From NCBI GenBank assembly GCA_003538975.1, contig DPQQ01000001.1:148731-212730 (forward strand): a DNA stretch of 64,000 nucleotides. The letters are read 5' to 3'. The first letter of the stretch is position 1; each line of letters starts with the position of its first letter. The notes beneath the pieces are model-generated. The model saw only the letters and a list, made by a program, of their open reading frames with translations. It did not search any database and was not told the DNA's origin. A program made the translations under genes and the position numbers. This DNA is from Clostridiales bacterium. Its GTDB lineage: Bacteria; Bacillota; Clostridia; Christensenellales; Borkfalkiaceae. This document shows, piece by piece, positions 16,545 through 25,109 of this stretch.

Positions 16545-17426
16545 TTAAAGGACTATTTTCATCTTACCTGTATCGTCGAACTCTACCCGCGCGAAGCAAA
16601 CCGTTCTGTCGCCCGAAGGATGTTCGTAGTCGGTATGGATATGGAACGACGTATACAGATTCCCGTCGAAGCCCTTGAAAATCGAGTTGTGCCCGGGACC
16701 GGAAAATTCGTTTTCTTTATACTTTAAGATAGGATTATCGTCGTATTTTTTAAAGCCGCCGAGCGGATTATCGGACTCGGCGCAGCAAACGCAATAATTT
16801 CTGCTCGTGTAGCCGTCCGCAGAATAGTTAAGGTAGTATTTTTGGTTATGTTTAACGACTACAGGTCCTTCGTTAATGGGCCAATCCCAGTTCATTTTCT
16901 TTTCGAATCCCGACGGAGTTGATATAAGTACCGGCTTAGTCAAAAGCATAGTTAAATCAGCCGAAATTTCCGCTCCGTAAATCTCGCTCGTGTTGCGACC
17001 GTCTATTATGTTTTCGACGCACTCTCTGACGTAATAGATGTAATTTTTTCCATCATCGTCAAACAAAAAGGTTGCGTCTATAGCTGAATATCCTTCGTCG
17101 AAAAGCGGTCCGTCCTTTATATCCTTAAAAGGTCCCAAAGGACTGTCCGAAACCGCGAGACCTATTCTTCTCGAATGGTTTTTCTTCCAGGTCGAGGTGA
17201 ATAAAAGGTAGTATTTGCCTTTATATTTATATGCTTCGGGCGCCCAGAAGCACCCTTCGCCCCAAGGGCTGTTTTTATAGCACTTGCCTTTTTCTTCCCA
17301 GTTTATAAGGTCTTTCGAAGTCCATACCTTAAAGCCGTCCGCGGCGGAAGTCGCATACAGATAGTACGTTCCGTCATCCGCTAAAACGAAAGGATCTCCT
17401 ATCCCCGTTACTTTTGTTATAATCAT
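16545..17426 (-). CDS. Glycoside hydrolase family 43
   Basis: 293 residues, a single five-bladed propeller with no signal peptide, so probably cytoplasmic. The catalytic triad of GH43 is visible: general base Asp in GIGDPFV (D11), pKa-modulating Asp in SAIDATFLFDDDG, and general acid Glu in NEGPVVV. WAPEAYKYKGKYYLLFT and GPGHNSIFKG are further family blocks. Such enzymes cleave arabinose or xylose from plant polysaccharide fragments; single-domain members act on small oligosaccharides. The exact specificity is unclear. GGAGG lies shortly before ATG. Confidence 0.92.
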   Translation of the reverse strand: MIITKVTGIGDPFVLADDGTYYLYATSAADGFKVWTSKDLINWEEKGKCYKNSPWGEGCFWAPEAYKYKGKYYLLFTSTWKKNHSRRIGLAVSDSPLGPFKDIKDGPLFDEGYSAIDATFLFDDDGKNYIYYVRECVENIIDGRNTSEIYGAEISADLTMLLTKPVLISTPSGFEKKMNWDWPINEGPVVVKHNQKYYLNYSADGYTSRNYCVCCAESDNPLGGFKKYDDNPILKYKENEFSGPGHNSIFKGFDGNLYTSFHIHTDYEHPSGDRTVCFARVEFDDTGKMKIVL

Positions 17427-17492
17427 TTTTTCCTCCGGTATTAAAAAATCCGTCCATGAGCGTTACAAACGTATATCGCCCGCGGACACAAT

Positions 17493-17521
17493 TATTTTAG
17501 CATATAAAAAAGCGGTTTTCA
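17493..17521 (-). promoter_or_regulatory. Promoter of the GH43 gene, overlapping the birA terminator
   Basis: Minus-strand TTGAAA (17516-17521), 17 bases, TAAAAT (17493-17498). The -35 box lies at the loop of the hairpin at 17505-17540, so terminator and promoter share sequence. Confidence 0.6.
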
Positions 17522-17540
17522 ATAGCAAAAACCGCTTTTT
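17505..17540 (-). terminator. Terminator of the oad-birA operon
   Basis: AAAAAAGCGGTTTT and its complement (17527-17540) flank a short loop; T-runs on both sides make it bidirectional. Confidence 0.88.
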
Positions 17541-17558
17541 TATAACAATATTTTACCT

Positions 17559-18284
17559 TTATTCCACGTGGAAGGTTATCTCCCCGGACATGACGTCGAG
17601 TTCTTTCTCTTCAAAGCTTACTTTAAGGGTTCCGTCACGGTTTATCCCGAGAACGGTTACTTCCTTTTTCTCTCCGCAAAGTTCCGAAAAGACGGTTTTT
17701 CCTTTAAGATAGTCGTTTTTTATCGCTTCTTCTATCGCATAGTCGGAAGATTTAAGCGAATAAAACGTGGCCTTTATCTCTTTATAAACGAGTTTTTTTA
17801 CGTCCTTTACCTTAAAATCTTTACCGCTTTCGAGCTTTAACGAAGTCGCTTTGTGAAGCACGCTGCAGAACTCCGTCTGATTTACGTTTAAGCCGATGCC
17901 TATGACTACTTCTTTAAGTTCGCCCTTTATCGTTACGCCCTCTAAAAGTATGCCGCATGTTTTTTTGCCGTTTATATATACGTCGTTGGGCCATTTCACG
18001 CTGACGCCCTTTACTCCGAGTTTTTTTACCGCATTCATAACCGCAACAGCAGAAGCTACGGATAAAAGTCCGAACTTACTTACAAGCTCTTTATCCTTTA
18101 TCAGTATCGAAAACATAAGGTTTTCGCCGGGGACGGATTCCCAGCTTCTACCCGTTCTGCCGCGCCCCGCGCTCTGATAGTCGGCGGAAACGAAAGTAAA
18201 ATCGCCCATAAGAGAACGTCTGCGTTTGATAAACGCAGACGTCGAGTCTATTTTTTTGAAGTGAAATCTTTTTATAAGACACAT
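17559..18284 (-). CDS. birA: Biotin--protein ligase (monofunctional)
   Basis: 241 residues. Activates biotin as biotinyl-AMP and attaches it to the carrier lysine. Motifs: DSTSAFIKRR, the biotinoyl-AMP loop AGRGRTGRSW, KWPNDVYINGKKTCGILLEG, and a small SH3-like C-terminal domain. The N-terminal helix-turn-helix of E. coli-type BirA is absent, so it should not be a repressor. It starts one base after oadB, as last gene of the decarboxylase operon that encodes its likely substrate at 19483-19833. Confidence 0.93.
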   Translation of the reverse strand: MCLIKRFHFKKIDSTSAFIKRRRSLMGDFTFVSADYQSAGRGRTGRSWESVPGENLMFSILIKDKELVSKFGLLSVASAVAVMNAVKKLGVKGVSVKWPNDVYINGKKTCGILLEGVTIKGELKEVVIGIGLNVNQTEFCSVLHKATSLKLESGKDFKVKDVKKLVYKEIKATFYSLKSSDYAIEEAIKNDYLKGKTVFSELCGEKKEVTVLGINRDGTLKVSFEEKELDVMSGEITFHVE

Positions 18285-18285
18285 A

Positions 18286-19458
18286 TCAAAGGAATATCGC
18301 CATCAAAAGTCCTGCGGCGATTGCGGAACCGATAACGCCCGCAACGTTGGGACCCATAGCGTGCATTAAGAGGAAGTTCGAAGGATCTTCTCTCTGACCT
18401 TCTTTCTGGACGACTCTCGCCGCCATAGGAACTGCCGAAACGCCTGCCGCGCCGATCATCGGGTTGATCTTGCCCTTCGAAAGTTTGCACATAATCTTGC
18501 CGAAGAGTATACCCGAAATAGCCGCGATGACAAATGCCGCGATACCTAATACGAATACGTAGATGGTCTGTAATTTAAGGAAAGTTTCGCCGTTTGCGGT
18601 CGCGCCTACCGAGAGACCTAAAAGTATCGTGCAGATGTATAAAAGAGCGTTCGCGACGGTGTTCAGAAGGTTGGGAACGACGCCGCATTCTTTGATAAGG
18701 TTACCGAGCATAAGGCATCCGATAAGCGGAGTAGCCGACGGAACGATGAGACATACCGCAAGCGTAACTACGATCGGGAACATAATCTTTTCGGTCTTGG
18801 ATACTTCGCGAAGCTGTTCCATCTTTATAAGACGTTCCTTCTTGGTGGTGAAGAGTCTTATGATCGGCGGGAAGATAACGGGAACGAGCGCCATGTACGA
18901 ATACGCCGCAAGAGCGATACCCGCTAAAAGTCCGCTTCTGTCGACGCCGTCCATAAGAGTCGCCGCAGCTGCCATTTTGTTGGAAACAAGTATAGCCGTG
19001 GGGCCGTCCGCGCCGCCGATGATACCGATAGCGGAAGCTTCGAAGAAGTTGAAGCCCAAAAGCAGAGATCCGAAGAACGCCGCAAATATACCTATCTGAG
19101 CAGCCGCGCCTAAAAGCATCGTCTTTTTGTTTGCGATAAGCGGACCGAAGTCTGTCGTCGCGCCGATGCCCAAAAAGATAAGACAGGGATAAAGTTCGCA
19201 CTCTACGCCGAGATGAAGATAACCTAAAAGTCCTCTTTCACCGTCAGCCGATATGTAAATACCCGGGAAAAGGTTTACTAAAATAATACCGAACGCTATA
19301 GGGATCAGAAGATACGGTTCGAAGTCCTTTTTGATCGCAAGGAACAAGAACACACAGCCGATGACTATCATCACGAGACGCTGCCAGCCGTTCCCTACGA
19401 AAAAGTCCGTCAAAGCCATACTGTCGACTATAGACTTTAAAAATTTACCGAAATCCAT
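18286..19458 (-). CDS. oadB: Na+-translocating decarboxylase beta subunit
   Basis: 390 residues, polytopic. The OadB/MmdB/GcdB family subunit decarboxylates carboxybiotin and drives Na+ export. The conserved GIIGGADGPTAILVSNKMA segment, with the Asp of ADGPT, and the C-terminal block GVSAVPMAARVVQKEGQREDPSNFLLMHAMGPNVAGVIGSAIAAG (split over two helices) are typical. About ten hydrophobic segments. Together with oadA, oadG and the biotin carrier it forms a membrane complex; the alpha subunit points to oxaloacetate as substrate. Confidence 0.95.
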   Translation of the reverse strand: MDFGKFLKSIVDSMALTDFFVGNGWQRLVMIVIGCVFLFLAIKKDFEPYLLIPIAFGIILVNLFPGIYISADGERGLLGYLHLGVECELYPCLIFLGIGATTDFGPLIANKKTMLLGAAAQIGIFAAFFGSLLLGFNFFEASAIGIIGGADGPTAILVSNKMAAAATLMDGVDRSGLLAGIALAAYSYMALVPVIFPPIIRLFTTKKERLIKMEQLREVSKTEKIMFPIVVTLAVCLIVPSATPLIGCLMLGNLIKECGVVPNLLNTVANALLYICTILLGLSVGATANGETFLKLQTIYVFVLGIAAFVIAAISGILFGKIMCKLSKGKINPMIGAAGVSAVPMAARVVQKEGQREDPSNFLLMHAMGPNVAGVIGSAIAAGLLMAIFL

Positions 19459-19482
19459 TGTTTTTTACCTGTACCCCGTTTA

Positions 19483-19833
19483 TTAGCCGAGAACGATAAG
19501 AGCGTCGCCGTTGTTTACGGCCGCGCCTACGTTTGCCTTGATTTCGGTAACGGTGCCTTCTTCGGTCGAAGGAACTTCGTTTTCGAGTTTCATAGCTTCG
19601 ATAACAGCTACGACCTGACCTTTTTTAACTACGTCGCCGACCTTGACTTTTATCGAAAGAACTTTGCCCGCGATAGGAGCTTTTACTACTGCGTTTCCGC
19701 CGGAAACGGCAGCTTTGGGAGCGGCAGCCTGAGCGGGAGCAGCTTCGGTTTTGATGGTTTCCGCAGATTCGGAAACAGCTTCGAGTTCTACTTCGTAAAC
19801 TTTGCCGTTTACTTTAACTTTATAAATCTTCAT
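19483..19833 (-). CDS. Biotin carboxyl carrier subunit of the decarboxylase
   Basis: 116 residues. An N-terminal strand region (1-25), an Ala/Pro-rich flexible linker (about 30-48) and a lipoyl/biotinyl domain whose EAMKLEN motif places the biotin on K82. It shuttles CO2 from the alpha carboxyltransferase to the beta subunit. In E. coli-type or Klebsiella OadA this domain is the C-terminus of alpha; here it is a separate gene, like GcdC/MmdC. It starts two bases after the oadG stop. Confidence 0.93.
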   Translation of the reverse strand: MKIYKVKVNGKVYEVELEAVSESAETIKTEAAPAQAAAPKAAVSGGNAVVKAPIAGKVLSIKVKVGDVVKKGQVVAVIEAMKLENEVPSTEEGTVTEIKANVGAAVNNGDALIVLG

Positions 19834-19835
19834 AA

Positions 19836-20174
19836 TTATTTAATCTCCTTTACGCTGATAACTTTTACGTTTTTATGGGTTTCGTTTCTTAAATCGACGG
19901 ACGCTACCAGAGTGGCTATCATCGCGTCTTCGTCGTTAAGGTCGGGTTTAACCGCCGTCTGCGCGGCAGGTATAGCGGCGGTCGTTTCTTCTTTTTTAGC
20001 CGGGGTTTTTACGCATTTCTGAATAACGATGTTTACTACCCAGGTAATAAAGATTATAAGAGCGAGAATCAGAAAGACCATTACGATACACAAAAGCGCT
20101 ACTATCGCGCCGTTGCCGAACGAGTCCTTTCCTTTAACGCTGCCGTCTAATAAAGCAAGTAATAATGTATTCAT
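19836..20174 (-). CDS. oadG: Decarboxylase gamma-type small subunit
   Basis: 112 residues. A short outer N-terminus, one membrane helix (about 21-50), a flexible linker (KTPAKKEETTAAIPAAQ) and a small C-terminal helix-strand part containing DEDAMIATLVASVDL, as in OadG/MmdD proteins that hold the soluble alpha subunit on the membrane. The match is mainly by layout and context, as this family is poorly conserved. Ten bases separate it from oadA. Confidence 0.82.
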   Translation of the reverse strand: MNTLLLALLDGSVKGKDSFGNGAIVALLCIVMVFLILALIIFITWVVNIVIQKCVKTPAKKEETTAAIPAAQTAVKPDLNDEDAMIATLVASVDLRNETHKNVKVISVKEIK

Positions 20175-20184
20175 GTTTTTACTC

Positions 20185-21564
20185 CTATATTATAACGTCG
20201 AATTCGTCCGTTTCTACCGCGGGAGCCGGGTTGTACTTTTTGTTAAGGAACTCGGTAGCCACGTTTTCGAACAGAGCGAGAGACAAAACGTCTTCGTCCG
20301 ATCTTGCGATGTCTTTATACTTTTCTTTCATCGCTTCGAATTCGGGTTTCAAAAGATCTGCGGGACGGCAGGTGATTACTTCGTCGTCGCCGATAATTTC
20401 TTTTCTGATTTCGGGATCGACGGGAGCGGGCGTCGCGCCGTATTTGCCGTGAACGTAATCTTTTATTTCTTTAGCGACCATCTTGTAACGCTTGCCCATA
20501 AGCACGTTGAGAACGGCTTGCGTTCCTACCATCTGCGAAAGCGGAGTTACGAGCGGCGGATATCCCATATCTTTACGGACTCTGGGAACTTCCTTCAAAA
20601 CTTCGTCGTACTTATCCATCGCGTTCTGCGCTTTAAGCTGGTTCATAAGGTTTGAAAGCATTCCGCCCGGAACCTGATAAGTAAGAATGTTGGGGTTAAC
20701 CGACAACGCTTTGGGATTAAGAAGTCCGTTTGCGAGATACTTGTCTTTAACCTTTGTCATAATAGGTTCGCATTCGTGAATTACGTCCATGTTGAGCTTC
20801 GGATCGTATTCGGTACCTTTAAGAGCTACGCAGAAAGCCTGAGTGGAAGGCTGAGCGGTGCCGTTAGATAAAGGCGAAAGACCTGTGTCGATGATGTCGC
20901 AACCCGCCTGAATAGCAGCCATATACGTCATTTCGCATATACCGCCGGTGCAGTGCGAGTGAAGTTCGAGCGGGAGCTTGGTGTTCTTTTTGAGCGCCGT
21001 GAAGAGCTTTTTGGCGTCTTCGGGAGTAAGAACGCCCGCCATATCCTTAACGCAAAGCGAATCGGCGCCTAACGCTTCGACCTTTTTGGCAAGGTCTACG
21101 TAATAATCGATGGTGTGTATGGGTGAAGTCGTATAGCTTAACGCTATCTGGCATTCGCCGCCGTACTTTTTGGTCGATTTAACAGCCTGCTGAAGATTGC
21201 GGATATCGTTAAGAGCGTCGAATACTCTTATGATGTCGATACCGTTTTCTATAGACTTTTTGCAGAACATATCTACCACGTCGTCAGAATAGTGACGATA
21301 GCCTAAAATGTTCTGTCCGCGGAAAAGCATCTGAAGTTTGGTCTTTTTGCAAACTGCGCGTACTTTTCTCAAACGTTCCCACGGGTCTTCGTTAAGGAAT
21401 CGCATACACGCGTCGAACGTTGCGCCTCCCCATACTTCCAGAGCGTGGTAGCCTGCGTTGTCAAGTATACTTGCCATCGAAACTACTTCTTCCGTGGTCA
21501 TACGGGTAGCGAACAACGACTGGTGTCCGTCACGAAGTGCCGTTTCAACAATTTTTACACCCAT
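20185..21564 (-). CDS. oadA: Oxaloacetate decarboxylase alpha (carboxyltransferase) subunit
   Basis: 459 residues. TIM-barrel carboxyltransferase moving CO2 from oxaloacetate to biotin. ETALRDGHQSL near residue 7 gives the metal-binding Asp; RGQNILGYRHY, DALND, the Lys in VKDMAG and the LHSHCTGG metal histidines are all present. The C-terminal PYC_OADA domain is there but no biotin domain; that is encoded separately at 19483. It could be named pyruvate carboxylase subunit B, but linkage to oadB and oadG supports a Na+-pumping decarboxylase. GGAGG precedes ATG. Confidence 0.94.
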   Translation of the reverse strand: MGVKIVETALRDGHQSLFATRMTTEEVVSMASILDNAGYHALEVWGGATFDACMRFLNEDPWERLRKVRAVCKKTKLQMLFRGQNILGYRHYSDDVVDMFCKKSIENGIDIIRVFDALNDIRNLQQAVKSTKKYGGECQIALSYTTSPIHTIDYYVDLAKKVEALGADSLCVKDMAGVLTPEDAKKLFTALKKNTKLPLELHSHCTGGICEMTYMAAIQAGCDIIDTGLSPLSNGTAQPSTQAFCVALKGTEYDPKLNMDVIHECEPIMTKVKDKYLANGLLNPKALSVNPNILTYQVPGGMLSNLMNQLKAQNAMDKYDEVLKEVPRVRKDMGYPPLVTPLSQMVGTQAVLNVLMGKRYKMVAKEIKDYVHGKYGATPAPVDPEIRKEIIGDDEVITCRPADLLKPEFEAMKEKYKDIARSDEDVLSLALFENVATEFLNKKYNPAPAVETDEFDVII

Positions 21565-21731
21565 TGTTGTCCTCCGATTTTATAATAAATTTTTTTTGTT
21601 TTCAAGCGGAATTTTTATTAAAAGATTTTTATATCGTAAGCTTTCAGCAGCTTCTTAAAACCGTCTTTTTAAAATGATTTTTACTTGCCGGAAAGCCCGA
21701 AATTAAAATATTCCCGAAAATTCGCATTATA

Positions 21732-21760
21732 ATTATAATACCGAAATTTCTACTTGTCAA
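21732..21760 (-). promoter_or_regulatory. Near-consensus promoter of the oad operon
   Basis: Minus-strand TTGACA (21755-21760), 17-base spacer, TATAAT (21732-21737): a perfect match at both boxes. The leader to oadA is about 160 bases and shows no clear regulatory hairpin. Confidence 0.9.
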
Positions 21761-21899
21761 CCCGTATTTTATTATTTATTATATATAATTCGATATTACG
21801 TATATAAAATCAATCTACCCATAACATTTAAATAATCAAATAATTTTTCCGGATTCGTTCCGGTTTTTCTTTTTAAAAAATATTCCGTTTAAAAAAAGC

Positions 21900-21928
21900 T
21901 TGAAAATATCCGTTTTGCGTGATAAAAT
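21900..21928 (+). promoter_or_regulatory. Promoter of the structured RNA/leader
   Basis: TTGAAA (21900-21905), 17-base spacer, TAAAAT (21923-21928). The expected start near 21935 coincides with the base of the long hairpin that follows. Confidence 0.7.
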
Positions 21929-21932
21929 AAAA

Positions 21933-22093
21933 TTGCCAAGCCAGTTTAATATTTTTTCTCACGGATATAGCTCTTATAGAACTGTATCGACTTTTACTTT
22001 GTTTATTTCCGTGAGAATTAAACCGGTTTGGCGACTGAACAAAAGCGGTACTTTCTATACGCCGCTTGCGTTTATCGTTTGCGGCGTTTTTTC
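21933..22093 (+). ncRNA. Candidate structured small RNA or attenuator leader
   Basis: An 18-base arm (21933-21950) pairs with 22017-22034 with one mismatch and a few G-U pairs. A second 8-bp stem CTCACGGA/TCCGTGAG (21958-21965 and 22008-22015) stacks above a U-rich bulge, with a loop of about 42 bases. An intrinsic terminator follows at 22059-22092. Promoter, hairpin and terminator define a unit of about 160 nt. It is either a free RNA or an attenuated leader of the gene at 22155. It matches no riboswitch consensus I know. Confidence 0.55.
22059..22092 (+). terminator. Intrinsic terminator ending the 21.9-kb RNA
   Basis: ACGCCGC (22059-22065) pairs with GCGGCGT (22081-22087), followed by a T-run to 22092. 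It lies about 60 bases before the next start codon. Confidence 0.8.
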
Positions 22094-22154
22094 TTTCGCG
22101 AAAAAAACATGCCGCGTTATGAGGAATGATATATTCCGAAAGGAGGCATTGTTT

Positions 22155-22814
22155 ATGCAAAATTACGAATACCAGAAAGATGAAGTTATGCTCTGCAAAT
22201 GCGAAGCGTACAGAAAGCGAAAAAAAGGCGATATATACCTTCTTCTGACCAATAAAAGCCTTGTCCTTACGACAAGAATAAAAGAATTATTCAAAGAAGA
22301 AGAAATTTATGTGGAACAATATCCGATTGCGGACATCAAAATGTACGAAGGGATACCTCAGGTAAAAATAAATTTCCCGGATATAGAAATCTATACGTTA
22401 AACGCCGTCGTTGAATTCTCGATGTTCGAAAAGAAAGAAGCAAGGCAACTCGTAGAGCAAATTTATAGATTAAAAACCAGTAAAAGTCTTGCGACTCGAA
22501 GCGCCGATAAAGTTAACGGAGCAATTGATACCGTCAACAGAGCTCTCGGCATAGATACCGTCAGCACCGTTAAAGAAATTCTCGAAAACGGCATTACGGG
22601 AAGCGTTTTCGGTCTTTTTACGAAAAAAGGAAAAGCTTCTGCAGTTCAGAAGACTATATCCGTCGGTAATTCCGGAAATAAAGAATCCGAAAGCGAAAAA
22701 CTCGATCGTCAATACGAAATGCTTCAGAAAATAAAAAAGTTGAAGGACGACGGCATTTTAACCGAAGACGAATATGAAGAAAAGAAACGGCAAATTTTAG
22801 AAAGCGGCAATTAA
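22155..22814 (+). CDS. PH-like/SHOCT-domain protein
   Basis: 219 residues from ATG 22155, which has AAGGAGG eight bases upstream; the longer open frame back to 21900 covers the RNA unit and is not coding. Residues 1-100 look like a bacterial PH-type fold (KGDIYLLLTNKSLVLTT, then EQYPIADIKMYEG). A middle linker follows. The last 35 residues are a SHOCT motif (LQKIKKLKDDGILTEDEYEEKK). No membrane segment or signal. SHOCT domains occur in oligomerising or membrane-associated proteins of unclear role. Confidence 0.8.
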   Translation: MQNYEYQKDEVMLCKCEAYRKRKKGDIYLLLTNKSLVLTTRIKELFKEEEIYVEQYPIADIKMYEGIPQVKINFPDIEIYTLNAVVEFSMFEKKEARQLVEQIYRLKTSKSLATRSADKVNGAIDTVNRALGIDTVSTVKEILENGITGSVFGLFTKKGKASAVQKTISVGNSGNKESESEKLDRQYEMLQKIKKLKDDGILTEDEYEEKKRQILESGN

Positions 22815-22821
22815 CAAATAT

Positions 22822-22860
22822 AAAAAGGAAGCCTTTCTACGGGCTTCCTTTTTCTTTTTT
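22822..22860. terminator. Bidirectional terminator
   Basis: AAGGAAGCC and GGCTTCCTT form a 9-bp stem with T-runs on both sides, between the convergent SHOCT gene and the lipoprotein gene. Confidence 0.9.
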
Positions 22861-22879
22861 ACTTTACTTTTTTTGAGTT

Positions 22880-24919
22880 TTACACATTCAGAATTATCAG
22901 AATGACGTAAGCCGATTTATATTCTAATTTAACGTACGACACCGAACCGAAACGTGATGAAATTCTAATTCCGAGTTCTGTCGAATTTACCGATTTATCG
23001 CAAGCGAATTCCAGAATCACGGGAGTTTTTACCGTGCGATATTTTAATTTGTAATAATCTTTGTAATAATCTAAAATCTTGCTTGCTTCGGTAAGGTCTG
23101 AAGCGTACAGGTCGGTCGAACTGTCTCCGCCGCTCTTGTAATTTATGTTTTTGTAAATATTAAAGTCGGTACCCGCAACGGCGTCTTTGCTGTTGGTCGA
23201 AGGATCTGTTTTCGACTTTTCTTCGTCGGTAATCATAAAGTACGCCGCGGTGAAAAGTTCGTTGGCTTTATCTCCGCTGCCGGTCTTTAAGTTGGCGTAA
23301 GTCGGATCGACGACGTACCATTCCTTTACCCCGTCTTTATCGGCGTCTACCAGAACTTTATTCCAGGCGTGACTGTTGCCGACGGTCTGAACGCAAACAA
23401 TATCTTCGATACCGGCAAGTATTCCGAAAGCCTTGGATATGGAATCGCATATACCCGAACCGTTAAAGAAAACCGATTCCGCAAACCACGCCTGCAAAGT
23501 GTAGTTTGTTCCCGCGGGTTTGCCGTTCGTATAAGTAACCGCGCCGTAATCGTAGCGGACGTTTTTCCCCGTCCATTTGTAAATTTCCCAAAGCTTATTC
23601 ACGTCGCTCATATCGTCGTTTACAATCTTTTTAAGAACGTTCTCGGCGGCGATCAGCACCTTTTCTGCGTCAGAGCCTTCTTTTGCTATGGGTTTATACC
23701 CGTGCGACAGAGCGTAATAGAGAGAATTGCTTGACGAAACGTTCATTTCATATTTGCGGTTTTTATACTTGAAGTCCGTAAAATCCGAACTCCGTTTATC
23801 CGCGCCGTCCGTATATAAAGCGGAATCAACTTCGGCTAAAAACTCCTGTTCGTATACTCCGTCGTTACAGGTTATCGAATTTGCTGTTTTTTCATTTAAA
23901 ACGTCGTTCGACGGAATTCCTATTCCGAACCAGTCGGAACCTATCACCGGCGAATAGGTGTTTATGACGAGCGCATAGCTGTACGCCGTTTTTTTAGTCA
24001 GAACTTCGTTAAAATATACGCTCGAAGTGCCGTCATAGTCGTAAGTCAGCCTGAACTGTTTGCCCTTGTTTTTGCTCTGGTCGCTAATTACTTCGTACGC
24101 AAGAACGTAATCCATAAGACAGATAAGTTCGTCTTCAGATTCAACGTTAATAAGGCTTTTATCGGAATTGCCGCGCTCGGTAAACTCTTCAAAATAGTCG
24201 CTCAGCATATCCCTCTCGCAATACACGCAGATATGCGCTTCGTAGACGTGATGGTCGAGTTTAGGAGCGGTTTCGACGACACAGGTATCGCCGCAACGCA
24301 AACAATGTTTATATTCGAGTCTTCCCGTTTCGCACGTTGGTTCTACCGTTTTATCGACTTCGTAATCGTGTTCGCCGAGAGTTATTTTAGTAAAAGAATA
24401 TCCGCATACGCAGGCATATTCGTACTCGCCGTCCGTAAGACAATTGCCTTCGACAAGCGTAGTAACGGTAAATTTATGCTTTTCTTCGTCAACCTTCGTT
24501 CCGCACCACTTACAGAGTTTATAATGAACGCCGTCTTCGGCTTCTTCGTAAATCCACGTAGCGTCTTCGGCAGCCGCATGATCCGCATAGGCGGTTTCGG
24601 TCTTTACTTTTCCGCAACGCGAACACTCGTAAGTTATTTTTCCTTCCGCAAGGCAGGTCGCGGCGGAAATATTCTTCTCCTTATAATCGTGTTTAAGCGC
24701 GGGCAGCGTTTTTATATAAGTATCGTAACAGACGGAGCATCTGTATTTTATAAATCCGTCGTCAGTACATGTAGCCGCTCTTTCGGACACGGCTTCGTAC
24801 TTATGGGTATGTTCGTCGTTTCCGCCGTTAAAGCAGCCCGAAAGCGATAACGCCGAAAAAGCCGCGCAAACCGCGATAAGTATTATTAAAAACTTTTTAA
24901 GATTCTTTTTATAACTCAT
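22880..24919 (-). CDS. Transglutaminase-like lipoprotein with cysteine-pair repeats
   Basis: 679 residues. A lipoprotein signal ends in SLSGC. Residues 35-235 hold about five repeats of roughly 40 residues, each with a Cys pair (CSVCY, CSRCG, CKWCG, ACVCG, CLRCG, CVYCE), conserved His and an ATCT-type Cys; they look like small zinc-ribbon or disulfide modules. After a linker, a transglutaminase/protease-like core carries the triad C491 (GSGICDS), H517 (NSHAWN) and D538 (VDPTYAN). Probably a surface protein acting on proteins or wall peptides; the reaction is unknown. Confidence 0.82.
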   Translation of the reverse strand: MSYKKNLKKFLIILIAVCAAFSALSLSGCFNGGNDEHTHKYEAVSERAATCTDDGFIKYRCSVCYDTYIKTLPALKHDYKEKNISAATCLAEGKITYECSRCGKVKTETAYADHAAAEDATWIYEEAEDGVHYKLCKWCGTKVDEEKHKFTVTTLVEGNCLTDGEYEYACVCGYSFTKITLGEHDYEVDKTVEPTCETGRLEYKHCLRCGDTCVVETAPKLDHHVYEAHICVYCERDMLSDYFEEFTERGNSDKSLINVESEDELICLMDYVLAYEVISDQSKNKGKQFRLTYDYDGTSSVYFNEVLTKKTAYSYALVINTYSPVIGSDWFGIGIPSNDVLNEKTANSITCNDGVYEQEFLAEVDSALYTDGADKRSSDFTDFKYKNRKYEMNVSSSNSLYYALSHGYKPIAKEGSDAEKVLIAAENVLKKIVNDDMSDVNKLWEIYKWTGKNVRYDYGAVTYTNGKPAGTNYTLQAWFAESVFFNGSGICDSISKAFGILAGIEDIVCVQTVGNSHAWNKVLVDADKDGVKEWYVVDPTYANLKTGSGDKANELFTAAYFMITDEEKSKTDPSTNSKDAVAGTDFNIYKNINYKSGGDSSTDLYASDLTEASKILDYYKDYYKLKYRTVKTPVILEFACDKSVNSTELGIRISSRFGSVSYVKLEYKSAYVILIILNV

Positions 24920-25064
24920 ATTCCACTGTTTTATATCGTATTTTATTGTATTTCAACACAACTTATTTTTATTTTAATTTGTTTTTCTCTTAACTTTTTA
25001 TTACCCGATTGTTTTTCATATTCGGTCCGGCATCGGCTTAAGCCGTTTTTATGCTTTTATTCCT

Positions 25065-25102
25065 ATAAAAAACGGCAAAACGCTTATGAAACGTTCGCCG
25101 TT
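25065..25102 (-). terminator. Terminator of the PAP2 gene
   Basis: AACGGC (25071-25076) pairs with GCCGTT (25097-25102), extended by AACG/CGTT; the T-rich run on the minus strand follows at 25065-25070. Confidence 0.75.
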
Positions 25103-25109
25103 ATATCGG

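Noticed and set aside
21900..22154. N-terminal extension of the SHOCT protein
   Set aside because: It covers a promoter, a long hairpin and a terminator; the start with AAGGAGG at 22155 is far better.
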